From positions 15,249 to 79,248 of the forward strand of contig NZ_BMPQ01000007.1 in assembly GCF_014647675.1 (NCBI RefSeq): 64,000 nucleotides of DNA, in the 5' to 3' direction. The notes beneath the pieces were generated by a model, which saw only the letters and a program-made list of their open reading frames with translations, did not search any database and was not told where the DNA came from. Source of the stretch: Streptomyces flaveus. GTDB taxonomy: Bacteria > Actinomycetota > Actinomycetes > Streptomycetales > Streptomycetaceae. Made by a program: the position numbers and the translations under genes. Positions within the stretch are counted from its first letter, which is position 1, and every line of letters starts with the position of its first letter. Shown here piece by piece: positions 42,730 through 52,126 of this stretch.

Positions 42730-42851
42730 TCCGCCTCCGCTGATGACGTCCTGCGCGGAATTCTGCGGAATCGTGCGGTCCATGCCATGAGTCCGTATCA
42801 AGTTCCGCGCAGGGGTCGCATGATGACCGGTTGGAGGCGACTCTTGGCGGT

Positions 42852-43721
42852 ATGGCCATGCCGCCCTTACCGCCCCAGCCTCCCCGGCCGCCGGACGACA
42901 CGCCGCCTCCGGGCAACGGCGGCTTCGGCCCGCTGCCCGAAGGCTTCGGTCCGCCTCCCGAGGGTTACGGCACGCCTTCCGGGGGCTATGGTCCGCCCCC
43001 TGGGGGCTACGGGCCGCCGCCCGGAGGCGGTGGCCCGCCGTGGCAGGGCGGCGGGGACTGGCAGCAACCGCCGCCCCCTGGCCCACCCGGCGGTCCGGGA
43101 GGGCGCCGCAACGCGCTGTTCATCGTGCTTGCCGTGATCGTGGCGATCGGGGCCGTCGCCGCGGTGGTGCTGGTGGTCACCAGCGACGACGGCTCGTCGG
43201 GCAAGAAGTCGCCTGCCGCGAGCAGCGACACCACAGGGAGTACGCCCACGCCGTCGCTGAGCATCCCCTCGGACCTGCCCAGCGAACTGCCCTCCCTGCC
43301 CTCCGGTGTGCCCGATCTGCCCAGCGGCCTGCCCACCGACCTGGAATCACTGCTCCCGACTCCCGCGGGCAACGAAGTGCCGTACTACATGCTGAAGGCC
43401 GGCGACTGCTTCAACGTCGACAACAGCAGGCCCGGCCAGGCCGCGAAGCGGTCGTGCCGTACCGCCCATGACGCCGAAGTCGTCAAGGTGACCGAGCTGA
43501 CAGGCACTTACTCGACCGATGCCGCCCTCAAGAAGGCGGCAACGGACCTGTGCGAGAAGCCCCTGCAGGCCAAGGCGGTCAAGCAGCCGGCCGGGACCGT
43601 GCGCGGCACCCTGGTGCAGTATCCGGACTCCACCGGCTTCAAGCTCGGCATCGACAACGTCGCGTGCAGCCTGTCCGCGGACCCCGGCGGGAACCGCAAG
43701 CTCACCAAACCGCTGACGTGA
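42852..43721 (+). CDS. proline-rich single-pass membrane protein
   Basis: A 289-residue protein of a common Streptomyces type. Residues about 1-85 are a Pro/Gly-rich cytoplasmic tail with repeats of PPPGGYG, then one transmembrane helix (NALFIVLAVIVAIGAVAAVVLVV), a Ser/Pro/Leu linker (SIPSDLPSELPSLPSG) and an extracellular domain with cysteines in KAGDCFNVD, AKRSCRTAHDAEVVKV, TDLCEKPL and DNVACSLS. This last part resembles septum-formation/DUF4190-associated domains. The start is uncertain: ATG 42852 or 42858, or TTG 42831. Function unknown. Confidence 0.75.
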   Translation: MAMPPLPPQPPRPPDDTPPPGNGGFGPLPEGFGPPPEGYGTPSGGYGPPPGGYGPPPGGGGPPWQGGGDWQQPPPPGPPGGPGGRRNALFIVLAVIVAIGAVAAVVLVVTSDDGSSGKKSPAASSDTTGSTPTPSLSIPSDLPSELPSLPSGVPDLPSGLPTDLESLLPTPAGNEVPYYMLKAGDCFNVDNSRPGQAAKRSCRTAHDAEVVKVTELTGTYSTDAALKKAATDLCEKPLQAKAVKQPAGTVRGTLVQYPDSTGFKLGIDNVACSLSADPGGNRKLTKPLT

Positions 43722-43724
43722 GCC

Positions 43725-43762
43725 ACGCGCGCGTAGCGCACGAACGTCGGCTACGCGCGCGT
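43725..43762. terminator. bidirectional terminator with 13-bp arms
   Basis: ACGCGCGCGTAGC (43725-43737) and GCTACGCGCGCGT (43750-43762) are perfect complements around a 12-base loop, placed between two convergent genes. It begins three bases after one stop codon. Confidence 0.75.
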
Positions 43763-43788
43763 ACCGGATGAAAACGCGGACCGGGCTT

Positions 43789-45135
43789 TCAGATTCCGCT
43801 CCCGCGCGGCAGCCGTACGTACGTCACCGTCGTCTCGACCCCGCTGTCCACCAGGCGTCCCTGTGCGTCGAACGCGCCCTCGCCGTCCGTCATCCCGAAG
43901 TCGTTGTCGTTGATGAGGGCGAGCGTGTCGTGGCCCACGCGCGCGACGCCCTCGATCTTCCCGGGCACCCCCTCGACCTTGCCCAGGTCGACGACGAGGC
44001 GCTTGCGCAGCACCGGAACACCGGAGGCGGCGGGATCGTCGAGCTGCTCCAGGGACGGGGACGTGGTGTCGTCGTCCCACTTGTCACCGAGGATGTCCGC
44101 GCCGCGGCTCAGCTTCACGACCTGCAACCTGGCGGCCTTGTCGGTGCGCTCCTCGACGAGCAGCCGGTCACGGCCGACGGCCACCACGGAGGAGATCTTC
44201 AGCTCGGAGGTGTCGTCCTCGCTCGGGTCGACCACGTTCACCGGGTCGAAGCGGTACGCGTACTCGGCCGTGACGGCCCGCTTCTTCGGCGAGAAGCGCA
44301 GCAGGCGCGTCGTGAGCGATGCTTCACCCGCGTCCTCGTCCGGCACGGACAGCGGGCTCTGCACGGCCATCACCAGGTCCCCGCCCGGGAGTTGGGTGAG
44401 CCCTTCGAAGCCCCGGTTGACCTTCCGGTGCAGCAGGATCGAGGGCAGTGCCTCGACGACCGGGTAGTCCGTCCCGGTTAGGTCCAGCCCCTCGGGCACA
44501 TAGCGGGTGAGGACCTTCCCGCGCGCGGAGACATGGATCAGCGAGGGCCCGTACTCGTCCACGAGCCAGAAGCTGCCGTCCTCGGCGCGCACGATGCCCT
44601 CGGTGTCCACACCGTTCGGGTTGTACGAGAGCGGTGTCTTCGCGTCGTACGAGTACGGCGCCTCGTCACGCCCCTTCTGGTTGGACAGACCTGTGACGGG
44701 CTTCCCGGAGGAGGTGGTGACCGGGACCGCGTCCAGCACCTTCACGGTGTCCCCGGACACGCGGATCTTCACGATGGCCGGATCGAAGCCGGGCACGGGG
44801 AACGTACGGCGCTTCTTGCCGTCGACCGTGATCTGGCCGTTGGGGCCGCGATCGGTGACCGTCCAGAACTCGCCCTTGCGGCCGGCCGGGTAGATGTCGC
44901 TGCCGATGCCGCCGAGGTCCACACCGCGGTCGTTGTCCACCGTGCCCGGCAGCGATGCGTTGCTGAACGCGCCGAGCGGGATGTCGCCGAGCGTCGCGGT
45001 GTGCGTGACCCGCGCGTCCCCTGAGGGGGTGCCGGCAGCCGTGCCGGCCACCACGAGGGTGGCCAGCAGGGCCAGCGGCACGCCCGCGGCGACGGAGCGG
45101 TGGACGTGGCGCCGGCCGACGGCGTGCGGGGACAT
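43789..45135 (-). CDS. secreted esterase-like / phytase-like beta-propeller protein
   Basis: A 448-residue secreted protein with the phytase-like domain of the esterase-like family (PF13449 type). Signal peptide (SVAAGVPLALLATLVVAGTAAG). Visible motifs include RGVDLGGIGSDIYPAGRKGEFWTVTDRGPNGQ, GVDTEGIVRAEDGSFWLVDEYGPSL and KIEGVARVGHDTLALINDNDFG near the end, an arrangement of beta-propeller blades. I start at ATG 45135 with AGGAGG four bases upstream; the frame is open 32 codons further without signal. Actual substrate, phosphate ester or otherwise, is not established for most members. Confidence 0.85.
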   Translation of the reverse strand: MSPHAVGRRHVHRSVAAGVPLALLATLVVAGTAAGTPSGDARVTHTATLGDIPLGAFSNASLPGTVDNDRGVDLGGIGSDIYPAGRKGEFWTVTDRGPNGQITVDGKKRRTFPVPGFDPAIVKIRVSGDTVKVLDAVPVTTSSGKPVTGLSNQKGRDEAPYSYDAKTPLSYNPNGVDTEGIVRAEDGSFWLVDEYGPSLIHVSARGKVLTRYVPEGLDLTGTDYPVVEALPSILLHRKVNRGFEGLTQLPGGDLVMAVQSPLSVPDEDAGEASLTTRLLRFSPKKRAVTAEYAYRFDPVNVVDPSEDDTSELKISSVVAVGRDRLLVEERTDKAARLQVVKLSRGADILGDKWDDDTTSPSLEQLDDPAASGVPVLRKRLVVDLGKVEGVPGKIEGVARVGHDTLALINDNDFGMTDGEGAFDAQGRLVDSGVETTVTYVRLPRGSGI

Positions 45136-45254
45136 CGAGCCTCCTGAGGCACAGGTTCGTGGACAGCGGCCAGATTTCGCCCTCGCACCGAACGTCGGGC
45201 GGCTGACAGGTGAACGCCGAGCGTCAACCACTCATCCGCTGGGCGGTGTTGGGT

Positions 45255-46523
45255 TCATTCGTGGCCTTCCGCCAGAGCGAGGGCTGTCGCCGGATCCTGT
45301 GCGGCCGGGCCCACGGGAGCCCATCGTCCCCGTTCCTTGCGATACGGCCACCAGCGGCCGTCGGGTCCCAGTCGCAGTTGCGCCTGCCCACCGACGACGG
45401 TCCAGCGATTGCGGGACGCCCGCAGTTGCGGCCGCTCGTCTTCCTCCCAGGCAGACTCGAGAGCGGCACGCGCGCGTGCGAGTGTTTCCGCCTCCACCGT
45501 CCACTCGGACTCGAGTACGTCGAGCGCGGTCACACCTCCGTACTCCCAGGCGCGGACGCCGAGCCCCAGCCCCTCCCGGTCGCGGCCCGACCCTTCGCCG
45601 AGCCGATCGGCCAGGGGGGACTCAGGGGCGCCCACGGCCAGCCGCACCGCATCCTGTGCGGCCGTCAACTCCGCCTCCACGGGATGTGCTTCGTGCCCGG
45701 GCCGGAGCGCCTCGGCGAGCAGCCGGTGGGCCTCGCGAGCCGTCTGCGTCGACAGGAACGCCAGGGCGGTCGGATCGACGCCGGGGGCCGGTCCTGCATC
45801 CGTGTCCAGCGAGGGCGGCTGTCCCGGCTCTCCGGGCAGAACAGGCGCGGCGGGCAGTGGCGGCAGGATGTCCGCCGCCGCGTACGCCTCAGCGGCGTCC
45901 ATGCCCTCGTACGGCTCATCCCGCACGGGGGCCGTTTCGGCTCGCGGGACGCTGCGTACCTGCAACTCGTCCAGCAGCTCACGCTCTGCCCGGCCGCGCA
46001 TCAACAGCAGCACGAACGGGTCCTGGTCCAGCAGCCGCGCCATCTGGTAGCACAGCGCCGCCGTGTGACCACAGTGGTCCCAGGCATCACAGTCGCACTC
46101 AGGCTCCAGATCGCCCAGTCCCGGCAGGAGTTCGACGCCGGCGGTCGCCGCGTCCTCGACCAGATGCGGTGGCATCTCACGGTCGAGCAGCGCCGCGATG
46201 TGCCCGGCCCGTTCCACGGCCATGTCCAGGAAACGGTCCCACTGGTCCTCGGACAGCTGCTGGAGCAGGACATCGGCGCGATGTGCGGTTCGGTCGCGGT
46301 CCTGGACCACCGCGGTGATGCGCCCGGGACGCACCGACACGGCTCCCACGGCTCCCGCGCGCGCGAGCCGGCGGCCCGTCCTCACCTGCTCCGAGTCCAG
46401 AGCCGCGTCCTCCAGCGCCTTCAGCCAGGCCTGCCCCCACCATGTCTGCGCGAAGCCCCGCCCGCGCGCGGGCGGCAGCGCGGCGAAGGTGCGCTCCGGG
46501 CTGTCTTCGTACGGATCGCTCAT
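45255..46523 (-). CDS. SWIM zinc-finger protein
   Basis: A 422-residue protein with the SWIM zinc-binding motif CDCDAWDHCGHTAALCY (about residues 140-157). The N-terminus (FAALPPARGRGFAQTWWGQAWLKALEDAALD) is the form seen in the actinobacterial SWIM proteins paired with SNF2 helicases. Its ATG overlaps the stop of the SNF2 gene by four bases, so both are made together. SWIM domains bind DNA or proteins; the pair probably acts in DNA remodelling or repair. The frame is open far upstream only as an antisense-like shadow of the helicase gene. Confidence 0.88.
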   Translation of the reverse strand: MSDPYEDSPERTFAALPPARGRGFAQTWWGQAWLKALEDAALDSEQVRTGRRLARAGAVGAVSVRPGRITAVVQDRDRTAHRADVLLQQLSEDQWDRFLDMAVERAGHIAALLDREMPPHLVEDAATAGVELLPGLGDLEPECDCDAWDHCGHTAALCYQMARLLDQDPFVLLLMRGRAERELLDELQVRSVPRAETAPVRDEPYEGMDAAEAYAAADILPPLPAAPVLPGEPGQPPSLDTDAGPAPGVDPTALAFLSTQTAREAHRLLAEALRPGHEAHPVEAELTAAQDAVRLAVGAPESPLADRLGEGSGRDREGLGLGVRAWEYGGVTALDVLESEWTVEAETLARARAALESAWEEDERPQLRASRNRWTVVGGQAQLRLGPDGRWWPYRKERGRWAPVGPAAQDPATALALAEGHE

Positions 46524-49381
46524 CGGGCGCCTCCTCGTAGCTCCACCAGGTCGGCCAGTTCGGTGTCGGTCAGTTCGGTGAGCGCCGATTCCCCGGTGCC
46601 GAGCACCGAGTCCGCCAACTCCCGCTTGCGCGCCAGCATGTCCGCGATCCGGTCCTCGATCGTGCCCTCCGCGATCAGCCGGTGCACCTGCACTGGCTGG
46701 GTCTGCCCGATGCGGTACGCGCGGTCGGTGGCCTGTGCCTCGACGGCCGGGTTCCACCAGCGGTCGTAGTGCACGACATGCTCGGCACGCGTCAGGTTCA
46801 GACCCGTGCCCGCGGCCTTCAGCGACAACAGGAAGACCGGTACTTCGCCCTCCTGGAAACGCTCCACCATGGCCTCCCGTCCGGCGACGGGCGTGCCGCC
46901 GTGCAGGAACTGAGTGGGCACCCCACGCGCCGCCAAGTGGCGCTCGATCAGCCGCGCCATCTGCACGTACTGCGTGAAGACCAGAACACTCGCCCCCTCG
47001 GAGAGGATGGTGTCGAGCAGCTCGTCCAGCAGCTCCAGCTTTCCGGAGCGGCCCACGATCTTCGGGCTTTCCTCCTTGAGGAACTGCGCCGGGTGATTGC
47101 AGATCTGCTTCAGTCCGGTGAGCAGCTTCACGATCAGGCCGCGACGCGCCATGCTGTCGGCGCCCGAAATCTCCGCGAGCGTCTCGCGGACCACCGCTTC
47201 GTACAGACCCGCCTGCTCCTTGGTGAGCGACACGGCGCGGTCGGTCTCGGTCTTCGGCGGCAGCTCGGGCGCGATGCCCGGGTCCGACTTGCGACGGCGC
47301 AGCAGGAACGGCCGTACGAGCTGGGCGAGCCGATCCGCCGCGCCGGGTTCCTGCCCGCCCTCGACGGCCTGCGCGTACCGGCTGCGGAACGTGCCGAGCC
47401 TGCCGAGCAGCCCAGGAGTCGTCCAGTCGAGAATCGCCCACAGCTCGGAGAGATTGTTCTCCACCGGAGTCCCGGTGAGTGCCACGCGCGCGCGTGCGCC
47501 GATCGTCCGCAGCCGACGTGCCGTGTCCGAGTACGGGTTCTTCACATGTTGCGCCTCGTCCGCGACGACCATGCCCCACGACGCCGCGGCCAGCTGCTCG
47601 GCGTCGAGCCGCATCGTGCCGTACGTCGTGAGGACGAACTCACCGTCGGCCAGGCCCTCCAGGCTCCGCCGCGGCCCGTGAAAACGGCGCACAGGGGTGC
47701 CCGGAGCGAACTTCTCGATCTCGCGCTGCCAGTTGCCCATCAGGGACGTCGGGCAGACGACAAGAGTGGGACCCGCCGACTCGTCGCTCTGCCGGTGCAG
47801 ATGCAGGGCGATCAGCGTGATCGTCTTGCCGAGGCCCATGTCGTCGGCCAGGCAGCCGCCGAGCCCCAACGAGGTCATCCGGGCCAGCCAGTTGAGGCCC
47901 CGCAGCTGGTAGTCCCGCAGAGTCGCGGCGAGAGCGGCGGGCTGACCGATCGGCTCCTGCCCCTCCGGGTCCGCGAGCCGCTCCCGCAGCGTGGCCAGCC
48001 ACCCTGTGGGCCGTACGTCGACCCGGCGGCCATCAACCTCCGTGGAGCCCGTCAGAGCCGCGCTCAGCGCGTCGATGGGCGTGACCTTGTGATCCTGCTG
48101 CGCACGAGCGCGGTGCACCTCCTGCGGATCGACGAGCACCCACTGGTCGCGCAGCCGCACCATGGGCCGGTTCGCCTCGGCGAGCCGGTCCAGCTCCTGC
48201 CGCGTCAGCTGCTGATCACCCAGCGCGAACGACCAGTTGAAGGCCAGCAGCGCATCGGCCGACAGGAACGACGGCACGTCCGACGACAGCCGCCCCGGGC
48301 CCTGCTCGTCATCCGGCGGTCCGATGACCGCGCGGGCCGTCAGCTTGCGCGCCAGCTCCTTGGGCCAGTGCACCTCGACCCCGGCGGCCGCGAGCGTCCG
48401 CGCACCTTCGCCGAGCAGTTCGGTGACCTCCTCGTCGGCGAGGTCGAGCGCGTCGGGCACGGCCGCCGACAACAGGGGCGTGAGCGGAGCCCAGGCCCGT
48501 GCGGCCCGGCGCAGGGCGAGCAGGGCGTCCAGACGCGCGCGCGGACCGAAGGCCGGACCCGACGAGCCCGCTTGGGCCCACACTTCGGCGGCGTCCGCGA
48601 TCAGAGCCGGATCGCTCACACTGTGCAGCTGGAGCACCGCACGGAAGGGCAGCCGTGTCTCGTCCGCCATGGCCGAGTCCAGGCCCGGAACCTCGATACG
48701 CAGCGAGATCCGTACGCCCGCGTCGTGCCCCGCGGCGACGTCGGCGGCCCAAGCCCGCTGCTCGGGGATGTGCTGCGGTGCGGGCGCCGCGAAGGCCGCA
48801 CAGCCCGTTGTGAGCGGCGCCGCGGGGGACCGGGGGAGCGTGTCAGCGACCGCGTCGAGGAAGGCGCGCACCAGCCGCTCCGGGTCGGGCAGACGCAACG
48901 GCTCGGTCTCCTCGACCGGTACCGCGTGCGCGTGCGGTGGCATCGCGGCGGCGAGTTCGCGGATCCGTTCCACGTCCTCCGCCCGCAGTGGGCCGACACG
49001 CCACGCGTCGTGGTCTGCGGCGCTCAGACCGGGCAACAACAGTCCGCGTGCGGCCAGTTGAAGCGCGAGCAGGGTCGCCGCGCCCCAGAAGGCGGCCGCC
49101 CTGTGCGCGTACGCGGCGGCACGCGCGCGCGTGAGGACCGGCAGCGCGGCTCGTACCGGCAACAGCACGGCCGGCACGTTCACCAGCTCGACACCGCCTT
49201 CGCCGGGCAGCACGACGGTCAGCTCCTCGACGGAGCCTGTTCCGACGGCAGGAGGAGCGTCGCCGTCGGGACGCCAGAAGGCGACGCTGCCGGTGCGGGC
49301 CGGTTCGGCGGGCACGAATACGGCGCAGCAGCGGGCCAGTTCGGAGATCTCGGAGGGAGTGGCCGCGGGATTCCTCTGCAC
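46520..49381 (-). CDS. SNF2/SWI2-family DNA-dependent ATPase
   Basis: A 953-residue SNF2 helicase-like protein. A long N-terminal region (1-480) is specific to bacterial members; then the ATPase lobes: Walker A DDMGLGKTITLIALHL (about 512-527), LVVCPTSLMGNW, DEAQ box VVADEAQHVKNP (about 605), LTGTPVENNLSELWAILD, and the second lobe with VLVFTQYVQMARLIERHL, LLSLKAAGTGLNL and RAYRIGQTQPVQVHRLI (about 893). GTG start at 49381. A 17-bp palindrome abuts the start codon. Translocation on double-stranded DNA is the family activity; the cellular role is unknown. Confidence 0.93.
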   Translation of the reverse strand: MQRNPAATPSEISELARCCAVFVPAEPARTGSVAFWRPDGDAPPAVGTGSVEELTVVLPGEGGVELVNVPAVLLPVRAALPVLTRARAAAYAHRAAAFWGAATLLALQLAARGLLLPGLSAADHDAWRVGPLRAEDVERIRELAAAMPPHAHAVPVEETEPLRLPDPERLVRAFLDAVADTLPRSPAAPLTTGCAAFAAPAPQHIPEQRAWAADVAAGHDAGVRISLRIEVPGLDSAMADETRLPFRAVLQLHSVSDPALIADAAEVWAQAGSSGPAFGPRARLDALLALRRAARAWAPLTPLLSAAVPDALDLADEEVTELLGEGARTLAAAGVEVHWPKELARKLTARAVIGPPDDEQGPGRLSSDVPSFLSADALLAFNWSFALGDQQLTRQELDRLAEANRPMVRLRDQWVLVDPQEVHRARAQQDHKVTPIDALSAALTGSTEVDGRRVDVRPTGWLATLRERLADPEGQEPIGQPAALAATLRDYQLRGLNWLARMTSLGLGGCLADDMGLGKTITLIALHLHRQSDESAGPTLVVCPTSLMGNWQREIEKFAPGTPVRRFHGPRRSLEGLADGEFVLTTYGTMRLDAEQLAAASWGMVVADEAQHVKNPYSDTARRLRTIGARARVALTGTPVENNLSELWAILDWTTPGLLGRLGTFRSRYAQAVEGGQEPGAADRLAQLVRPFLLRRRKSDPGIAPELPPKTETDRAVSLTKEQAGLYEAVVRETLAEISGADSMARRGLIVKLLTGLKQICNHPAQFLKEESPKIVGRSGKLELLDELLDTILSEGASVLVFTQYVQMARLIERHLAARGVPTQFLHGGTPVAGREAMVERFQEGEVPVFLLSLKAAGTGLNLTRAEHVVHYDRWWNPAVEAQATDRAYRIGQTQPVQVHRLIAEGTIEDRIADMLARKRELADSVLGTGESALTELTDTELADLVELRGGAR

Positions 49382-49398
49382 AGGAATAGCTTATTCCT
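49382..49398. promoter_or_regulatory. 17-bp palindrome touching the SNF2 start codon
   Basis: AGGAATA (49382-49388), GCT, TATTCCT (49392-49398): perfect seven-base arms, AT-rich, ending next to the GTG. The minus-strand copy of AGGAAT is the only ribosome-site-like sequence near the start, though 11 bases away. It could be an operator or an RNA hairpin controlling translation. The rest of 49399-49627 shows nothing clear. Confidence 0.4.
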
Positions 49399-49627
49399 CA
49401 AACTTGACTACTGGAGGGCGGAGTGGCCGAGGGTACAGCACCGTGGGCATTTGAGAGGCAGGGCGTAGCTATGACGTAGGCCACTTCCTCTGAGGGTGTT
49501 GTCAGATCCACCTGAAGTCGGGTGGATGCCCCAGCTTGAACACGGGTGGTGCCGCCATGGTCGCCCAAGGTCACTGATCCGTACGTTTCTTCAGGTCAGC
49601 CCGTTCCCGGAGAGACCGGAGACCACC

Positions 49628-50671
49628 ATGCCCCAGACCGCCGCAGCCGTCGCGGAACACCCTCCCCGAACTGCCGTCGGAAGCGAGTTCACGCCGCTCC
49701 TGCGCACCGTCAAGGGTCAGGGTCTCCTCGACCGCAGGCACGGCTGGTACGCCCTCGGCATCACCGTCAACGCACTGGCCCTGGCCGCTGTCGTCGTCGG
49801 CGTCGTCCTGATCGGCCACTCCTGGTGGGTGCTTCTCCTGGCCCCGCTGCTCTCCGTCCTGTCCGCGCGGACGGCCTTCATAGGCCACGACGCGGGCCAC
49901 TCCCAGATCACCGGCAACCGGTCCGCGAGCCGCCTGATCGGGCTCGTCCACGCCAACCTGCTGCTGGGCATGAGCTACTCGTGGTGGAACGACAAGCACA
50001 ACCGCCACCATGCCAACCCCAACCACATCGACAAGGACCCCGACGTCGCCGCCGACGTCCTGGTCTTCACCAGCGAACAGGCAAGGGGCCGGGCAGGCTT
50101 CCGCCGCTGGCTCACCCGCAACCAGGCCTGGCTGTTCTTTCCGCTCACCCTCCTCGAAGGCATTGCCCTGAAGATCTACGGCTTCCGGGACCTGCGTCGG
50201 CAGCCTCCGCGCGAGCGCACGGTGGAGGGCTTCCTGCTGGTGGTCCATGTCGCCGCCTACGCGACGCTGCTGCTCACCTCCATGTCCATCGGCCAGGCCC
50301 TTGCCTTCGCCGCACTCCATCAGGCGCTCTTCGGCCTCCATCTGGGCATGGCCTTCGCGCCGAACCACAAGGGCATGGAAATGCCCGACCCCGAAGGCGA
50401 GCGCTGGGGTCATCTGCGCCGCCAGGTGCTCACCTCCCGCAACATTCGCGGCGGCGCTCTGACCGACTGGTTCCTCGGCGGCCTCAACTACCAGATCGAG
50501 CACCACCTGTTCCCGAGCATGCCGCGCCCCCACCTGAGGCTGGCCCAGCCCCTGGTGCGCGCCCACTGCCGGGAGTTGGGTATCCCTTACGCGGAGACGG
50601 GTCTCGTCGACTCCTACCGTGAGGCCCTGCGCCACATGTACGAGGTCGGGGAGCCCCTCCGGAGCAAGTAG
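49628..50671 (+). CDS. membrane fatty-acid desaturase
   Basis: A 347-residue di-iron membrane desaturase. The three histidine boxes that hold the irons are present: HDAGH, HNRHH and QIEHHLFP. Hydrophobic segments lie between (WYALGITVNALALAAVVVGVVLIGHSWWVLLLAPLL; VVHVAAYATLLLTSM). The spacing matches the acyl-lipid/front-end group (PF00487). ATG start preceded by GGAG. It introduces a double bond into membrane fatty acids, often in response to cold. Monocistronic by spacing; partners would be ferredoxin or rubredoxin systems elsewhere. Confidence 0.93.
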   Translation: MPQTAAAVAEHPPRTAVGSEFTPLLRTVKGQGLLDRRHGWYALGITVNALALAAVVVGVVLIGHSWWVLLLAPLLSVLSARTAFIGHDAGHSQITGNRSASRLIGLVHANLLLGMSYSWWNDKHNRHHANPNHIDKDPDVAADVLVFTSEQARGRAGFRRWLTRNQAWLFFPLTLLEGIALKIYGFRDLRRQPPRERTVEGFLLVVHVAAYATLLLTSMSIGQALAFAALHQALFGLHLGMAFAPNHKGMEMPDPEGERWGHLRRQVLTSRNIRGGALTDWFLGGLNYQIEHHLFPSMPRPHLRLAQPLVRAHCRELGIPYAETGLVDSYREALRHMYEVGEPLRSK

Positions 50672-50777
50672 GGGTCGCGACTCAGGGTTGTATCAGGGTC
50701 GCGTCCTGGAACCGCGAAGGGCACGGACCCGTTCTCACGACAGAGAGCGGCAGTGGCCGCGAAGGAGGCGACACAAG

Positions 50778-50960
50778 ATGTCGAAGAACGCGAAGATCGC
50801 CGCGGGAGGCGTGGCGGCCGGGCTCATCCTGTTGATCTGGCTGCCCTGGTGGGCCGCTTTTCTGATCATCGTGGGGGTTCCGGCGGCAGCGTATCTGACG
50901 CTGGACCCCTCACAGCGGCGCAGGCTGCGCCGCGTCACGCGCAAGGAGCTCGGCCGCTGA
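50778..50960 (+). CDS. small membrane protein
   Basis: A 60-residue protein: short basic start (MSKNAKIA), a hydrophobic stretch (GGVAAGLILLIWLPWWAAFLIIVGVPAAAYLTL, about 10-43) that could be one or two membrane helices, and an Arg-rich tail (SQRRRLRRVTRKELGR). GGAGG lies nine bases before the ATG, a strong ribosome site. Similar small proteins are annotated as hypothetical in Streptomyces. No function is known to me. Confidence 0.75.
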   Translation: MSKNAKIAAGGVAAGLILLIWLPWWAAFLIIVGVPAAAYLTLDPSQRRRLRRVTRKELGR

Positions 50961-51081
50961 GACTTCACCGACCGGGTCAGTTCCCTTCCAGTGCACAGGA
51001 GTTGACCACACCGCCGCTCGCGGGCCTGCCGACGGCACGGTTCGCGAGCGGCGCTCCATCCCGGCGATGAGCGCGTACGGA

Positions 51082-51942
51082 TCAGCTCGGGCGTACGGCC
51101 ATCTTGTCCAGTGCGGCCAGCAGTCCGGGCAGCTCCGGTCCGCGACCCACGGGCAGGATCTCTCCCGGCTTCTCATCGAGCAGTACGAAGGCGATGTCGT
51201 CGGTCCTGGCCACCATCGACCACCCCGGACCGTCGGCCCGCAGAGTCCGAGCGTCACCCGGCGCGAAGGACGAGCGCACGCGGCCGAGGGGCGGTGGCGT
51301 GTCCACATAGGCGCGGACTTCCGCGAGGACGCGCCGGACACCGCTGCGCGGCTTGCTCCCGCCGTCGTCGCCCTCCTTCGTGTCGTCGTCGCTCTGCGCT
51401 GCCGCTTCGTCGGGAGCCTCGCCGTCCGGACGTACGAACTCCGCGTCGTCGATCTGCTCCCGCCAGGCCGCCCACTGGAGCGCTATCTCGTCGGCCCCGA
51501 GCCGCCGTTGGGCGGGTCCCCAGACCGAGGTGTCCGGCGGGGACAGCGGCTCCTGTTCGGCGACTTCGGGCGCGGGGTCGTGCGGGGCGGGCACATTGGG
51601 TGCCGCGACTGCCACGGCCAGCGGCCACCCGGGCAGCGCCGCGACCATCGAGCGCTCGTCGGGCGAGAGGTCGTACTCCATGCCGCAGTCCCACGACGCG
51701 ATGGCGACGGCGACCAGCGACACGTCGTCCACGACGACCGTCCACCGTGCTCCGTCCCCGTCCTGCCCGAGCACCAGGCCGTATCCGTCGGCGAGGGGTG
51801 CCAGCCCGAGCGCCGCGCAGGCCTCCGGGTAGTCGTCCCCCAGCACGCTGGGGAACTGCGCGGGCGTCAAGAGCACCGCCGTCAGCACATACAGCGCGTC
51901 GTCGTCCACGGCGGCGACGGTGGTCTCGTCCGTCCCGGCCAT
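51082..51942 (-). CDS. conserved hypothetical protein, acidic
   Basis: A 286-residue soluble protein I do not recognise as a characterised family. It opens MAGTDETTVAAVDDDALYVLTAVLL and has two ordered parts (about 10-115 and 210-286, the latter with ARTLRADGPGWSMVARTDDIAFVLLDEKPGEILPVG) joined by an acidic, low-complexity linker (DEAAAQSDDDTKEGDDGG). No signal peptide or membrane helix. The gap to the 52127 gene is 184 bases and holds no other gene. Confidence 0.75.
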   Translation of the reverse strand: MAGTDETTVAAVDDDALYVLTAVLLTPAQFPSVLGDDYPEACAALGLAPLADGYGLVLGQDGDGARWTVVVDDVSLVAVAIASWDCGMEYDLSPDERSMVAALPGWPLAVAVAAPNVPAPHDPAPEVAEQEPLSPPDTSVWGPAQRRLGADEIALQWAAWREQIDDAEFVRPDGEAPDEAAAQSDDDTKEGDDGGSKPRSGVRRVLAEVRAYVDTPPPLGRVRSSFAPGDARTLRADGPGWSMVARTDDIAFVLLDEKPGEILPVGRGPELPGLLAALDKMAVRPS

Positions 51943-52126
51943 CCCAGCCTCCCCATTGCTCCGTCCGTCGGCGCACCTTAGTGCGATCGCTCCGCGGTTG
52001 TCACGGGTCCTGGGTGCGCGCGAGGCCGCAGGTATCCGGCCGGCCAGAGGCGAAACGGCCGTCCGTCACGGCCCGGGTCGGCCGTCCGCCGCGTCCCTTG
52101 GGCTCTGTCCGGTACCAGCGTCGGTG

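Noticed and set aside
43768..44481. 237-codon plus-strand frame opposite the phytase-like gene
   Set aside because: Shadow of the secreted beta-propeller protein on the other strand.
46682..49468. 928-codon plus-strand frame opposite the SNF2 gene
   Set aside because: The minus strand has all SNF2 motifs; the plus-strand frame has none.
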